Source: Streptomyces sp. NBC_01288 (lineage in GTDB: Bacteria; Actinomycetota; Actinomycetes; Streptomycetales; Streptomycetaceae). Taken from it: a stretch of 64,000 nt of DNA. Position numbers and translations under genes: made by a program. Below the pieces are notes generated by a model, which was not told the DNA's origin, ran no database searches, and was given only the letters and a program-made list of their open reading frames with translations. Shown piece after piece: positions 15,809-24,710 of the stretch. Positions within the stretch are counted from its first letter, which is position 1. The number at the start of each line of letters is the position of its first letter. The stretch spans positions 7,191,001-7,255,000 of the forward strand of contig NZ_CP108427.1 in assembly GCF_035982055.1 (NCBI RefSeq), written 5' to 3'.

Positions 15809-16813
15809 CTACGGCCGCAGCAGCACCTTGCCGACCTTGGGATCGCCGGACCCCACCAGCTCGATGGCCTGCGGGAACTCGGCGAGCGGCAGCTCATGGG
15901 TGACGAGGGGGAGTGGGTCGAGCAAGCCCGCCCCGAAGACCCGGACCGTGTGCGCCCAGGCGTCCGGCGGCGCCCCGAAGACGGTGTGCACCTCCAACTG
16001 CCGTACGACGAGATCGGTGGGGTCGAGACCCTCGGCGCCCGGCGCCGGGATACCGGTGAGAACCAGGCGTCCACCGCGCCGGAGCAGGGAGGCGGCCGTA
16101 CGCGCGGCGGACGCGGACCCGGCGGTCTCGATCACGACGTCGAAATCGTCGGGCAACTCCTGGTCCCGGGTGAGGAATCGGCTCGCACCGAAGTCCTTCG
16201 ACAGTTTCGCGCGGTCGGGCCGGGTGCCCACCACGAGCAACTCGGCGGGCGAGCCCGCCTTCAGGAACTGCACCGCGAACATCCCGAGCGTGCCGGTACC
16301 GACCACCGCGACCCGCTCACCCGGGCGGGCGTTCGCCTTCAGCGCGGCGGCCGCGATGCAGGCAGCGGGCTCAAGCAGCGCCGCCGCCGTCAAGTCGGCC
16401 TCGTCCGGGAGGACATGGAGGAGCCGGGCGGGCAGCGTGAGGGTGGCGGCCATCGCGCCGGGCTGGGTGAAGCCGGTCTCCTCGTAGCCCGCCGTGCACA
16501 ACGTTGTCTCGCCCGCGTGACACCGGTCGCAGACCTGGCAGTTGCGGAAACCCTCGCCAACGACCTTGCGGCCCACGAGAGTTGCGGGCACACCCGCGCC
16601 GACCGCCTCCACCGTGCCGGACCACTCGTGGCCCGGCGTGAGGGGGTAACGGACGTATCCCTCGGGCCTGTTGCCCTGGTACACCTCGCGGTCGCTGCCG
16701 CAGATGCCGACCGCGTGGACGCGCACCAGCGCCTCGCCCGCGTCCGGCCGCCGCGGCTCGTGCGAGGCCAGCCGGTGCTCGCCCGGTGCCTCGATGACGA
16801 CCGCGGTGCTCAC
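15809..16813 (-). CDS. zinc-dependent alcohol/polyol dehydrogenase (MDR family)
   Basis: 334 residues of the medium-chain dehydrogenase family. Catalytic-zinc motifs are GICGSDREVY and GHEWSGTV. The structural-zinc region is CQVCDRCHAGETTLC, with four regularly spaced cysteines. The NAD-binding turn is VVGTGTLGMFAVQF. It resembles sorbitol/L-threonine/galactitol-type dehydrogenases. The GTG start overlaps the upstream dehydratase stop by four bases, so the two are coupled and likely act in one sugar or sugar-acid route. Confidence 0.92.
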   Translation of the reverse strand: MSTAVVIEAPGEHRLASHEPRRPDAGEALVRVHAVGICGSDREVYQGNRPEGYVRYPLTPGHEWSGTVEAVGAGVPATLVGRKVVGEGFRNCQVCDRCHAGETTLCTAGYEETGFTQPGAMAATLTLPARLLHVLPDEADLTAAALLEPAACIAAAALKANARPGERVAVVGTGTLGMFAVQFLKAGSPAELLVVGTRPDRAKLSKDFGASRFLTRDQELPDDFDVVIETAGSASAARTAASLLRRGGRLVLTGIPAPGAEGLDPTDLVVRQLEVHTVFGAPPDAWAHTVRVFGAGLLDPLPLVTHELPLAEFPQAIELVGSGDPKVGKVLLRP

Positions 16814-17967
16814 TTCGAACCCTTCGGCTTGCGCTGCTCCCAGCCGTCCGCCCACAGGTCGAACCGGGCCTGCTGCTGCGGGAATTCGGCCGCCGCGTCG
16901 ACGTCCAGCTCGACACCGAGACCGGGCGCGTCCGAGAGGTGGAAGTAGCCGTCGATCACCTGCGGGGCGCCCTTGACGACCTTCTTGATGTCCGCGTCCG
17001 CGAAGTCGTTGAAGTGCTCCAGGATCTTGAAGTTCGGCGAGGAGAAGCCGACTTGGAGCGAGGCGGCGGTCAGCACCGGTCCGCCGACGTTGTGCGGGGC
17101 GACGAGGACGTAGTGCGCCTCGGCGGTCGCGGCCAGCTTGCGCGTCTCCCAGATGCCGCCGATGTGACCGACGTCGGGCTGGATGATGTCGACGGCCTGG
17201 CTCTCGAACAGCTCCCGGAACTCGATCCGGTCGTGGATGCGCTCACCCGTCGCGATCGGGATGTCCACCTTCGCGGCGACCTTCTCCAGCGCCTTCAGGT
17301 TCTCCGGCGGAACCGGCTCCTCCAGCCACGCGGGCTTGAACGGGGCGAGTTCGTGCGCGAGCCGCACGGCGGTGGAGGGCGAGAACCGGCCGTGCATCTC
17401 CAGCATCAGCTCGGCGTCCGGACCGATCGCGTCCCGCACGGCCTCGATCAGGGAGACCGCGTACAGGGTCTGCTCGTGGTCGAGTTCGAAGTGCCCGGTG
17501 CCGAAGGGGTCGATCTTCAGCGCCTTGTACCCGCGCTCCACGACCCCCTGGGCGGCCTTGTGATAGGCCTCCGGGGTCCGCTCGGTGGTGTACCAGCCGT
17601 TCGCGTACGCCTTCACCTTGTCGGTGACCTTGCCGCCGAGCAGCTGCCACACGGGCACGCCGAGGGCCTTGCCCTTGATGTCCCAGCAGGCCATCTCGAT
17701 CACGGCGATGCCGGACATGACGATTTCACCCGCGCGCCCGTAGTCGCCGTACTTCATCCGGCGTACGAGGTCTTCCACCGCGAACGGGTCGGAACCGAGA
17801 ATGTGGTTTGCCTCGGCCTCGCGCAGGTAACCGATCAGCGCGTCGGTGTGGCCCAGCATCCGGGTCTCGCCGACGCCGGTGACGCCCTCGTCGGTGTGCA
17901 CTTGGACGTACGTCAGATTGCGCCATGGCGTCCCGACCACGTGCGTACTGATTCCCGTGATGCGCAC
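16810..17967 (-). CDS. enolase-superfamily sugar-acid dehydratase (mandelate racemase/galactonate dehydratase-like)
   Basis: 385 residues. The N-terminal capping domain (residues 1-~120) ends in SGIAVIEMACWDIKGKALG, followed by a TIM barrel. Barrel-end motifs are ALKIDPFG, LEMHGRFSP, WLEEPVPPEN, IATGERI, DIIQPDVGHIGG and VAPHNVGG. They supply the metal acids and the histidine acid/base pattern of D-galactonate-type dehydratases. Such enzymes remove water from a sugar acid to give a 2-keto-3-deoxy acid; the exact substrate is unknown. First gene of the minus-strand carbohydrate cluster, coupled to the dehydrogenase. Cycloisomerases of the same superfamily cannot be excluded. Confidence 0.88.
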   Translation of the reverse strand: MRITGISTHVVGTPWRNLTYVQVHTDEGVTGVGETRMLGHTDALIGYLREAEANHILGSDPFAVEDLVRRMKYGDYGRAGEIVMSGIAVIEMACWDIKGKALGVPVWQLLGGKVTDKVKAYANGWYTTERTPEAYHKAAQGVVERGYKALKIDPFGTGHFELDHEQTLYAVSLIEAVRDAIGPDAELMLEMHGRFSPSTAVRLAHELAPFKPAWLEEPVPPENLKALEKVAAKVDIPIATGERIHDRIEFRELFESQAVDIIQPDVGHIGGIWETRKLAATAEAHYVLVAPHNVGGPVLTAASLQVGFSSPNFKILEHFNDFADADIKKVVKGAPQVIDGYFHLSDAPGLGVELDVDAAAEFPQQQARFDLWADGWEQRKPKGSK

Positions 17968-17997
17968 GGCAGATGCCCCCTGTGCTCTTCAGTGCTG

Positions 17998-18025
17998 TTC
18001 GAAATATCGGCTCACGTTCGAAATG
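17998..18025. promoter_or_regulatory. tandem TTCGAAAT operator-like sites upstream of sugar-acid dehydratase gene
   Basis: TTCGAAATATCGG (17998) and TTCGAAATG (18017) are direct repeats 19 bases apart, 31-58 bases before the dehydratase start. TTCGAA is itself palindromic. The arrangement suggests a dimeric repressor site of the IclR or GntR kind. A related motif precedes the U32-like gene. Confidence 0.45.
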
Positions 18026-18222
18026 CTGGGCAGACAGTAAGGACGGCGGGGCGGGGGTGTCAATGGGTCGAACGCGTAACGGTTTCGGCAAGAGACGCGA
18101 TCGGCGTACCGCTCGGCCGCGTCGGTTCGTGTCGATTCTTGTCGTTTGCCGCCGCGTCCCCACACAACTTTCACAGGCGTGACTATGAACGTTACCTGTG
18201 AGGAACTTAGTCTTCCCGCGTC

Positions 18223-19119
18223 ATGGACTACTGCCACCCCTGCGGCCGGCACCTGAACGGCGCCCTCGCGTGCCCGGGGTGCGGCGCATCAGCCGAAGTG
18301 CCCGCCGACTCAACTCAGGCCCACGCGCGCGGAGTTGACGCGCGCCCGCAAGCGGACGGCGCCCGGCACGAGGGCGGCGGCCCGCCCGACGGCGGCCACG
18401 AGGAGGACGCCGAGGGCACCGAACACCAGGGGCGCGCCGCGAGGCGGAGGAACCGCGGGCGCGGGCGGGGCGGCGGCGACTTCGACGGCGACACCGAGGG
18501 CCCGTACGACCAGAGCGCCGAACACCAGGGGCGCGCCGCGCGGCGGAAGAATCGCGGACGGGGCCGGGACGAGAGCGCCCTCGCCTCGGTCGGGGACGAC
18601 GACGGCGACGCCGAGAGCCCGGACACGGCGAGCGCGAGCCGTCGCGATCGCAAGGCCGCGGCACACCGTCGGCGGCGGCGCCGGGTGCTTCTCGTAACGG
18701 CCGGTTTCGTACTGGCGGCGGGCGGCCTGAGTCTGGCAGAGCTGGGCACGGACGCGCCGTTCTCGACCCAGAGGTCCGCGGCGCCGGGTGCGTCGGCGGA
18801 GGGCGGGGCGGACGCGGAGGCCAGCCAGACGGCGGAGCCCCTGGACGTCACGAAGACCGTCGGAACCAGCGCGGGCACGGCGTCCCCGGACGCCTCGGCA
18901 TCACCGTCCGCGTCGCCGTCGAAGTCCGCGAAGGAGACGAAGGACCCCAAGGAGACGGGGACCCCGACGACAGGCACCGGCGACGACTCCACGTCCCCCG
19001 CGTCGACGTCCTCGACGGACCCGGCCACCACCCCGTCCTCGGAACCGTCGTCCTCGGACCCGAGCCCGACACCGTCGCCCTCGGAGACCTGCAAGCAGAT
19101 CCTGTGGTGGTGTTCCTGA
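18223..19119 (+). CDS. membrane protein with N-terminal zinc ribbon and Ser/Thr/Pro-rich exported tail
   Basis: 298 residues. Cys4, Cys7, Cys17 and Cys20 form a small zinc ribbon. Residues ~25-150 are highly charged and low complexity, and contain a duplicated EHQGRAARR block. One transmembrane helix follows (RVLLVTAGFVLAAGGLSLA, ~158-177) after an Arg-rich stop, so the ribbon should be cytoplasmic. The remainder is a Ser/Thr/Pro/Asp-rich extracellular tail ending CKQILWWCS with two cysteines. I do not recognise a function. The layout (intracellular metal ribbon, one helix, cell-wall-spanning tail) is a familiar Streptomyces hypothetical type. Confidence 0.85.
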   Translation: MDYCHPCGRHLNGALACPGCGASAEVPADSTQAHARGVDARPQADGARHEGGGPPDGGHEEDAEGTEHQGRAARRRNRGRGRGGGDFDGDTEGPYDQSAEHQGRAARRKNRGRGRDESALASVGDDDGDAESPDTASASRRDRKAAAHRRRRRRVLLVTAGFVLAAGGLSLAELGTDAPFSTQRSAAPGASAEGGADAEASQTAEPLDVTKTVGTSAGTASPDASASPSASPSKSAKETKDPKETGTPTTGTGDDSTSPASTSSTDPATTPSSEPSSSDPSPTPSPSETCKQILWWCS

Positions 19120-19129
19120 GCCGCCCGGC

Positions 19130-19567
19130 TCAGACCTCCAACATCCGCCGCAGCAACCCCCGCAACGCCAGCCGCTCCTCGTCCGAGAGTCCGGCCAGCG
19201 GCTCGCGCGCGAACCGTAGGGATTCCCGCAGGCTACGGGCCACCCGGCGCCCCTCGTCCGTGGCCGCCGCCAGCTTCACGCGCCGGTCGGCGGGGTCGGG
19301 GCGGCGCTCCACCAGGCCACGCGTCTCCAGCCGGTCCACGATCCCCGTGACGTTCGACGGCTCGCACTTCAGCTTCAGCGCCAGCTTGCGCATCGGCAGC
19401 GGCTCCAGGGACAGCAGGCTGAGCAGCCTGGCCTGTGCGCCGGTCAGCCTGTGGTCGCCCGCCGCCTCCTCGTAGTCCGCGTAGAACCGCGCCACGACAT
19501 CGCCGATCAGCTCGACGACCTCCACGGTCACGGGGTCGGAGCGGCGCGTCTTTTCGGGTGTGGCCAT
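19130..19567 (-). CDS. MarR-family transcriptional regulator
   Basis: 145 residues with the MarR winged helix: LTGAQARLLSLLSLEPLPMRKLALKLKC, the recognition helix region CEPSNVTGIVDRLETRGLV, and the wing RRPDPADRRVKLAA. It is divergent from the quinone-reductase-like gene at 19694 with two short dyads between them, so it probably represses that gene and itself in response to a small electrophile or aromatic ligand. Confidence 0.94.
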   Translation of the reverse strand: MATPEKTRRSDPVTVEVVELIGDVVARFYADYEEAAGDHRLTGAQARLLSLLSLEPLPMRKLALKLKCEPSNVTGIVDRLETRGLVERRPDPADRRVKLAAATDEGRRVARSLRESLRFAREPLAGLSDEERLALRGLLRRMLEV

Positions 19568-19597
19568 GGACTCACAGTACCCCGTTACTTGACATCA

Positions 19598-19634
19598 TGA
19601 AATATTCAGGCGCATGGTTGTTTCAGGTACTGAA
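19598..19634. promoter_or_regulatory. two dyads in marR/oxidoreductase divergent promoter
   Basis: TGAA-ATA-TTCA (19598-19608) and TTCAG-GTA-CTGAA (19622-19634) are short inverted repeats of related sequence between the divergent genes. TTGACA lies just before the first. The pattern suits a MarR dimer binding two sites. Confidence 0.5.
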
Positions 19635-19693
19635 GTATTTGGCAGTAGGCGAGTCACCCCGCACGGCCCCCCGCACTACGAAAGGCGCTTGTG

Positions 19694-20692
19694 ATGATCA
19701 ACCGCGAATGGCACCTGCTCAGCCGCCCGGTCGGCTGGCCGAAGCCCGAGGACTTCGCCCTGGTGGAGACCGAGACCCGGGCCCCGGCCGAGGGTCAGGT
19801 GCTGGTGCGGAACAAGTACCTGTCGGTCGACCCGTACATGCGTGGCCGCATGAGCGCCCGCAAGTCGTACGCCGCCCCCTTCGAGCTCGGCAAGGTCATG
19901 CAGGGCGGCGCGGTCGGCGAGATCGTCGAGTCGAACGCCGAGGGCTTCGCGGCCGGCGACCACGTGCTGCACTTCGGCGGCTGGCGCGAGTACGCGACCA
20001 TCGACGTCAAGGGCGCCGTCAAGGTCGACCCCGACCTCGCCCCGCTCTCCACCTACCTCGGCGTCCTCGGCATGACCGGCCTCACCGCCTACGCCGGCCT
20101 GCTGCGCACCGCGTCCTTCAAGGAGGGCGACTCGGTCTTCGTCTCCGGCGCCGCGGGTGCCGTGGGCAGCCAGGTCGGCCAGATCGCCAAGCTCAAGGGC
20201 GCCTCCCGGGTCATCGGCTCCGCCGGCTCGGACGAGAAGGTCAAGCTCCTCGTCGAGGAGTACGGCTTCGACGCGGCCTTCAACTACAAGAACGGCCCGG
20301 TCGGCCAGCAGCTCCGCGAGGCCGCCCCGGACGGCGTCGACGTGTACTTCGACAACGTCGGCGGCGACCACCTGGAAGCGGCGATCGGCTCCCTGAACGA
20401 GCGCGGCCGCATCGCGATCTGCGGCATGATCTCGGTCTACAACAACACCGAGCCCACCCCCGGCCCGAAGAACCTCGGCCGCCTCATCCAGACCCGCGGC
20501 CGCATCGAGGGCTTCCTCGTCGGCGACCACTACGACCTCCAGCCGCAGTTCGTCCGGGAGGTCGGCGCGTGGGTGGCCTCCGGCGAACTGAAGTACCGCG
20601 AGACGGTCGTCGAGGGCATCGAGAACAACCTGGAGGCGTTCCTCGGTCAGCTGCGGGGCGAGAACACCGGCAAGATGATCGTCAAGCTCTGA
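19694..20692 (+). CDS. NADP-dependent oxidoreductase, MDR family (CurA/prostaglandin reductase-like)
   Basis: 332 residues of the zinc-free MDR branch acting on alpha,beta-unsaturated ketones. Motifs: VDPYMRGRM near residue 45, LGMTGLTAYAGLL, the cofactor turn VSGAAGAVGSQVGQIAK, GVDVYFDNVGG and GRIAICGMISVYN. No zinc-binding cysteines are present. It probably reduces reactive enones. ATG 19694 follows AAAGG; a GTG three bases earlier is equally readable. It is probably controlled by the divergent MarR protein. Confidence 0.93.
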   Translation: MINREWHLLSRPVGWPKPEDFALVETETRAPAEGQVLVRNKYLSVDPYMRGRMSARKSYAAPFELGKVMQGGAVGEIVESNAEGFAAGDHVLHFGGWREYATIDVKGAVKVDPDLAPLSTYLGVLGMTGLTAYAGLLRTASFKEGDSVFVSGAAGAVGSQVGQIAKLKGASRVIGSAGSDEKVKLLVEEYGFDAAFNYKNGPVGQQLREAAPDGVDVYFDNVGGDHLEAAIGSLNERGRIAICGMISVYNNTEPTPGPKNLGRLIQTRGRIEGFLVGDHYDLQPQFVREVGAWVASGELKYRETVVEGIENNLEAFLGQLRGENTGKMIVKL

Positions 20693-20712
20693 CGCGGGAC
20701 GTTTCCGCGACG

Positions 20713-20743
20713 AGGCCGCACCCCTGGACGTGGGGTGCGGCCT
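20713..20743. terminator. strong hairpin terminator between convergent genes
   Basis: AGGCCGCACCCC and GGGGTGCGGCCT are perfect 12-base arms with a seven-base loop, 20 bases past the oxidoreductase stop. The convergent serine hydrolase gene ends at 20765, so it may work in both directions. Confidence 0.8.
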
Positions 20744-20764
20744 CCGTCCGTCACCGAGCGGATG

Positions 20765-21919
20765 TCACTGAGCCAGCGCCGCGCTGTGCACCGCCCGTAC
20801 CAACCCCTCGTTCTCCAGGGCCGCCCCGCCCGGGAAGGCGAAGCGGCGCCGGGTGTAGCCGTAGGCCAGGCCGCTGCGGGGGTCGGCGAAGGCCTGGGAG
20901 CCGGCCGCGCCGCTGTGGCCGATCGTGCCGGCGCCCAGGAACGGGTACCAGGCGTCCGCGGTCGCCTGGAAACCCAGGCCGTACGCCCGGTGCGTGCCGG
21001 TCACCACGTCGTACCCGACGGAGTGCAGCTGCCCGAACTCCGCCGCCGTGTCCGGCTTCAACAGCGCGGCCCGGTCGTCGACCTCGCTGATCGCCGCCGC
21101 GTACAGCCCGGCGAGACCGCGCGCCGACGCCACCCCGCCGACCGAGGCGGGCCCCTTCGCCCGGATCACCCGTTCGTTCGGCAGCGACTCCAGGACGGTC
21201 GGCTGTGCCGCGTGCTCGTTGAACGCGATCGCGGCGAGACTGTGCGGCCCGGCCGGCTCCGCCGCACGCGCCTCCTCCTGCTCCGGGGTCAGCAACTGCG
21301 GCTGGACGGTGCGGAATCGGGGCTCGTGCACCGCCGGCAGCCCGAGGAAGAAATCCAGCCCGTACGGCGCCCGCACTCTCTCCTCGTGCACCTCCCGGAG
21401 CGAACGGCCCGTGGCCCGCCGTACGATCTCGCCGGTCAACGCGCCGATCACCAGGGCGTGATAGCCGAAGACCGTGCCCGGGCGCCAGAACGGCCGCTGG
21501 TCGGCGAGGCGTTCGGCCACCGCCCGGTCGTCGGCCAGCTCGTCGAGCGTGAACCCGGTGTCCGTGCCGACCAGACCCGCCCGGTGCGCGAGCAGCTCGC
21601 GCAGTGTCAGCGCGCCTTTCCCCTCGGACGCGAACTCCGGCCAGTAGTACGTCACTTTGCGGTCCAGCTCCAGCGTGCCGTCCTGCACGAGGAGCGCCAC
21701 CACGAGGTGCGCGGCGCCCTTCGTGGACGAGAACACGCCATAGAGCGAGTCGCCGTCGGTACCAGGTGGCCCCGCCCACAGGTCGACGACCCGTCGGCCG
21801 TGTACGTATGCACACAACTGGCCCTCATAATCGGCGCGTTCGACCGCCACCATCGCGGCGAACTCCTCCCGCACCGTCTCGAAGCCGTCGGCTACGGTGC
21901 CGTGGATCTCCTGGGTCAT
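20765..21919 (-). CDS. serine hydrolase of the beta-lactamase/class C esterase (EstB) type
   Basis: 384 residues without a signal peptide. The nucleophile motif is SSTK (residues ~69-72, S-x-x-K) and the second motif region is FGYHALVIG, with Tyr as the general base. TIGHSGAAGSQ near the C-terminus is an HSG-type third motif. Such proteins are usually esterases or DD-peptidase homologues, not true beta-lactamases. The ATG overlaps the stop of the upstream M14 peptidase gene by four bases, so the two are co-translated. Confidence 0.92.
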   Translation of the reverse strand: MTQEIHGTVADGFETVREEFAAMVAVERADYEGQLCAYVHGRRVVDLWAGPPGTDGDSLYGVFSSTKGAAHLVVALLVQDGTLELDRKVTYYWPEFASEGKGALTLRELLAHRAGLVGTDTGFTLDELADDRAVAERLADQRPFWRPGTVFGYHALVIGALTGEIVRRATGRSLREVHEERVRAPYGLDFFLGLPAVHEPRFRTVQPQLLTPEQEEARAAEPAGPHSLAAIAFNEHAAQPTVLESLPNERVIRAKGPASVGGVASARGLAGLYAAAISEVDDRAALLKPDTAAEFGQLHSVGYDVVTGTHRAYGLGFQATADAWYPFLGAGTIGHSGAAGSQAFADPRSGLAYGYTRRRFAFPGGAALENEGLVRAVHSAALAQ

Positions 21920-24471
21920 CTGCTCTCCTCGACTGATCCGCTGCTCGCGTGTGCCCGTGCGCGTGTGCCGTCGCTCGTGTGTGCCATGGTGAACAACGCC
22001 CGTCCGACCTGCGGGAGTTCCCCCTTGGGATGATCCCGGAAGAGGGGCTCCGTACCGAACAGGACAGCTCGCGTGTCACTGACGACCGAGGGCCGCCCCG
22101 CCGCGTCCGCGGGACCGCCGGAGCCGTCGGCCCGCGTCCGCCAGTGCCCGGCGAGGAGCGGATTCCCGGTCGCGTACGACTGCTCGACGCGGACCGTGGG
22201 TCCGAGTCCGGTGAACCACACCGGTGCGTAGACGAAGCCGTAGGGCGGGGCGTCCGTCGTGACCGGGCCCGAATTCACCACCCGCACAACGCCGTTGGCC
22301 TCCTCGGTGCCCTCGACGGGCGTGGCCTTCAGCAGTCCGGTCGCGGAGGCGAACGCGGCGCCGGTGACGCCCCGGCCGACGAGTCCGTGCCCGGCGGAGA
22401 GGAAGGTGTCCAGTGCCGTGCGGGCGGTCGGGGTCAGGTCGCCGTACTCCAACTCCGTGGACACGAACAGCACATCGGCCTTCGACCAGTCGAAGCCGGC
22501 GTTCAGGACGTCCGTCGACACGGGTGTGACGTCGAAGCCCATCTCCCGCAGCGCGAACAGCTCACCCGGGGTGACGGCGGCGGCGACGCGGACGGGGTGA
22601 AGTGCCGTGACACCGGCGAGGGTTGTGGCCTCGAACGCCACGTCGTACGCCTGAGCGGCCGTGGTCGCCCCCGCCCGCGCCGAGGGCGTGTCCGGCACGA
22701 TCGCGCTGCCGTCCACCGCCCGTCGTACCGGAATCCCCTGTCGGAGAAGGGAGTTGAGGGCCGCGAACTCGGCCGGGTCGGTGAGGCGCAGCCGGAGGCC
22801 GCCGTGCGGGGCGACATGGGCGACGGGAGAGGGGGCGGAGACGGTGGTGAGGGGCGTGGCGGGGAGGCCGGGGGCGGGTTCGACCGTGGCGCCCCACAGC
22901 CGGCCCAGGCTCCAGGCCGAGATGTCGTACATCGCCGTCACCTTGTCGCTGATGTCACGGCCGTCGGCCAACAGGGCGTTCGCCAGGCCGCGTTTGGACT
23001 GGTGCATGTCGACGACGTACGGGCCGTTCGCCGCGCGTAGCACGCGGACGTCGTCGGCGATGAGATGCGCGACGAGGCGGGCGCCCGCGGTGTCGGCCGC
23101 AATGGTGTAGGCGCGGGGGAATTCGGTCGTGTAGACGTCCTCGGGGCCGATGCCCGGGACCCCCGGGACGGTCCGCGCCGACACGGGTACTTGCTCGGCG
23201 CCCGCCGCGCCCCGCCGGAACATCTCGATCTGGTCGGCGATGAGGGAAGTCCGGTGGGACCGGGCGAAGTCGAGGGTCGCGCGCATGGCCGCGCCCGCGA
23301 CGGCCACGTTGACCGCGGCGCGGCGGTGCAACTCGGCGGTGGGGAGGGTGTCGTAGGCCGAGTTGTCGACCTGGAGCGGGATCTCGACCGTGTGGGCGGC
23401 CACCGCGCCCTGGAAGGCCGCGTACTGCGGGGTGAAGACCGGGGGCCAGTCGTCCCAGCCCTCCGCCTGGTCCCGGAAGGGGATCTGGGCGGGCGAGACG
23501 CCGTCCTTGGCCGGTGTGTAGCCCAGGCCGTTGACCGCGGTCTCCATGCCGAGGGCGTTGGCGTAGGTGTTCTTGAGGAAGAGGTCGTACTCGTAGTTCT
23601 CGCCGTGCGGGGGAGTGGTCGGCTCGATGAGGGTGCCGTTGACGTAACCGTGCAGGTCGAGCAGGACGGCGGGCTGTTTGTCGATCGTGAGCGCGCGGAT
23701 CGCGCGGGCCTCGGGCTGCGAGGCGGTGATCAAGTCCCGGTTCAGATCGAAGCCGTTGGCGTTCGCGCGGGTGCCCGCGATACGGCCGTCGGGGTTCGCC
23801 GTGATGTTGAAGTAGAGGCGGCTGTGCGCCAACAGGTCTTTGGTCTGCGCGTCGTTGGCGGTGGCGAGCTGCTGGATGAGGTCGAGGGAGGCGTCGGTGC
23901 CCTCGCGTTCGTCGCCGTGGATGTTGTTGTCGAAGAGCACCGGGGTCTTGTAACCGGCCTTGATCTCCGGGGACTTGGCGGCGGTGGCGGGCGCGTTCTC
24001 GATGAGCTCGCGCATCCGTTCCTGGGCGGTGGCCCGGTCGGCGGTCTCCGGGGTGGTGACCGTGACGAGGTAGAGCCGGTGCCCGCCGGCCGAGACGCCC
24101 GCGACCTCGACACTCACCCGGTCGCCCAGCCGCTGAAGGGAGTTCAGGCGTGGCGCGAGGGCGTGGTATGGGGTCAGGCCGAGCTTGAGGGAGGTGTCGG
24201 CGGGGTTCGTCGGATCGGGGGAGAGGACCTGGCGGCGGGGGTAGCCGAGGCGGGCGTCGGTACGCGGGACGGTGGCGGTGAGGGCGCGGCGGGCGGCGGC
24301 GGCCGGGGCGAGGCCGGCGTGACGGTCGGGGCCGGAGCCCTCACGGGTGGCGGGGCGGGGGTCGGCGCCCGCGACGCGAGGTTGGAGCAGGAGCGAACCG
24401 GCGGCGGTGGTCAGGGCGACGGCGGTGAGCAGAACGGGTCTCGGGGGGACGGCTCTGGCAATGGTGCGCAC
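21916..24471 (-). CDS. secreted M14-family zinc carboxypeptidase
   Basis: About 851 residues from a GTG behind GAGGAGG. The N-terminus is a Sec signal (RTIARAVPPRPVLLTAVALT) with cleavage near VAGA. The M14 domain spans roughly residues 85-410. NNIHGDERE provides the H-x-x-E zinc ligands (His185, Glu188), NPDGRIAGTRANANGFDLNRD is the substrate-binding Asn-Arg region, LDLHGY carries a further His, and AHTVEIPLQ is nearby. The ~400-residue C-terminal part has repeated sandwich-like and DJ-1/glutaminase-like stretches and may bind cell wall or substrate. It is likely an extracellular scavenging peptidase, co-expressed with the serine hydrolase. Confidence 0.9.
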   Translation of the reverse strand: MRTIARAVPPRPVLLTAVALTTAAGSLLLQPRVAGADPRPATREGSGPDRHAGLAPAAAARRALTATVPRTDARLGYPRRQVLSPDPTNPADTSLKLGLTPYHALAPRLNSLQRLGDRVSVEVAGVSAGGHRLYLVTVTTPETADRATAQERMRELIENAPATAAKSPEIKAGYKTPVLFDNNIHGDEREGTDASLDLIQQLATANDAQTKDLLAHSRLYFNITANPDGRIAGTRANANGFDLNRDLITASQPEARAIRALTIDKQPAVLLDLHGYVNGTLIEPTTPPHGENYEYDLFLKNTYANALGMETAVNGLGYTPAKDGVSPAQIPFRDQAEGWDDWPPVFTPQYAAFQGAVAAHTVEIPLQVDNSAYDTLPTAELHRRAAVNVAVAGAAMRATLDFARSHRTSLIADQIEMFRRGAAGAEQVPVSARTVPGVPGIGPEDVYTTEFPRAYTIAADTAGARLVAHLIADDVRVLRAANGPYVVDMHQSKRGLANALLADGRDISDKVTAMYDISAWSLGRLWGATVEPAPGLPATPLTTVSAPSPVAHVAPHGGLRLRLTDPAEFAALNSLLRQGIPVRRAVDGSAIVPDTPSARAGATTAAQAYDVAFEATTLAGVTALHPVRVAAAVTPGELFALREMGFDVTPVSTDVLNAGFDWSKADVLFVSTELEYGDLTPTARTALDTFLSAGHGLVGRGVTGAAFASATGLLKATPVEGTEEANGVVRVVNSGPVTTDAPPYGFVYAPVWFTGLGPTVRVEQSYATGNPLLAGHWRTRADGSGGPADAAGRPSVVSDTRAVLFGTEPLFRDHPKGELPQVGRALFTMAHTSDGTRARAHASSGSVEESR

Positions 24472-24710
24472 GCGTACCTCCTCTTTGGTTCCAGAGATCG
24501 GTACGGCGAGCCGCACCTGTTCGACTCAACGGTGAACAGGAAGTTGTCGGTGTCGTCGATGCCCCGTATGGCGCATTCACGGGGCCGGGGAGGGGGCATG
24601 CTGAGGAGAGGTCACCGGTACCGGGCAGCGGACGCGGCCGGTTGGGCATGGTCGTGTTCGTCCACGTACCGCTGCGCACGACTGCGTACGGCGAGGAGGT
24701 CCCAGGTCCC

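Noticed and set aside
20765..21919. Antibiotic-resistance beta-lactamase (also considered for 40206-41027)
   Set aside because: Both proteins have SxxK and Tyr motifs but lack a signal peptide and the KTG signature; EstB-like esterase/peptidase roles are more likely.
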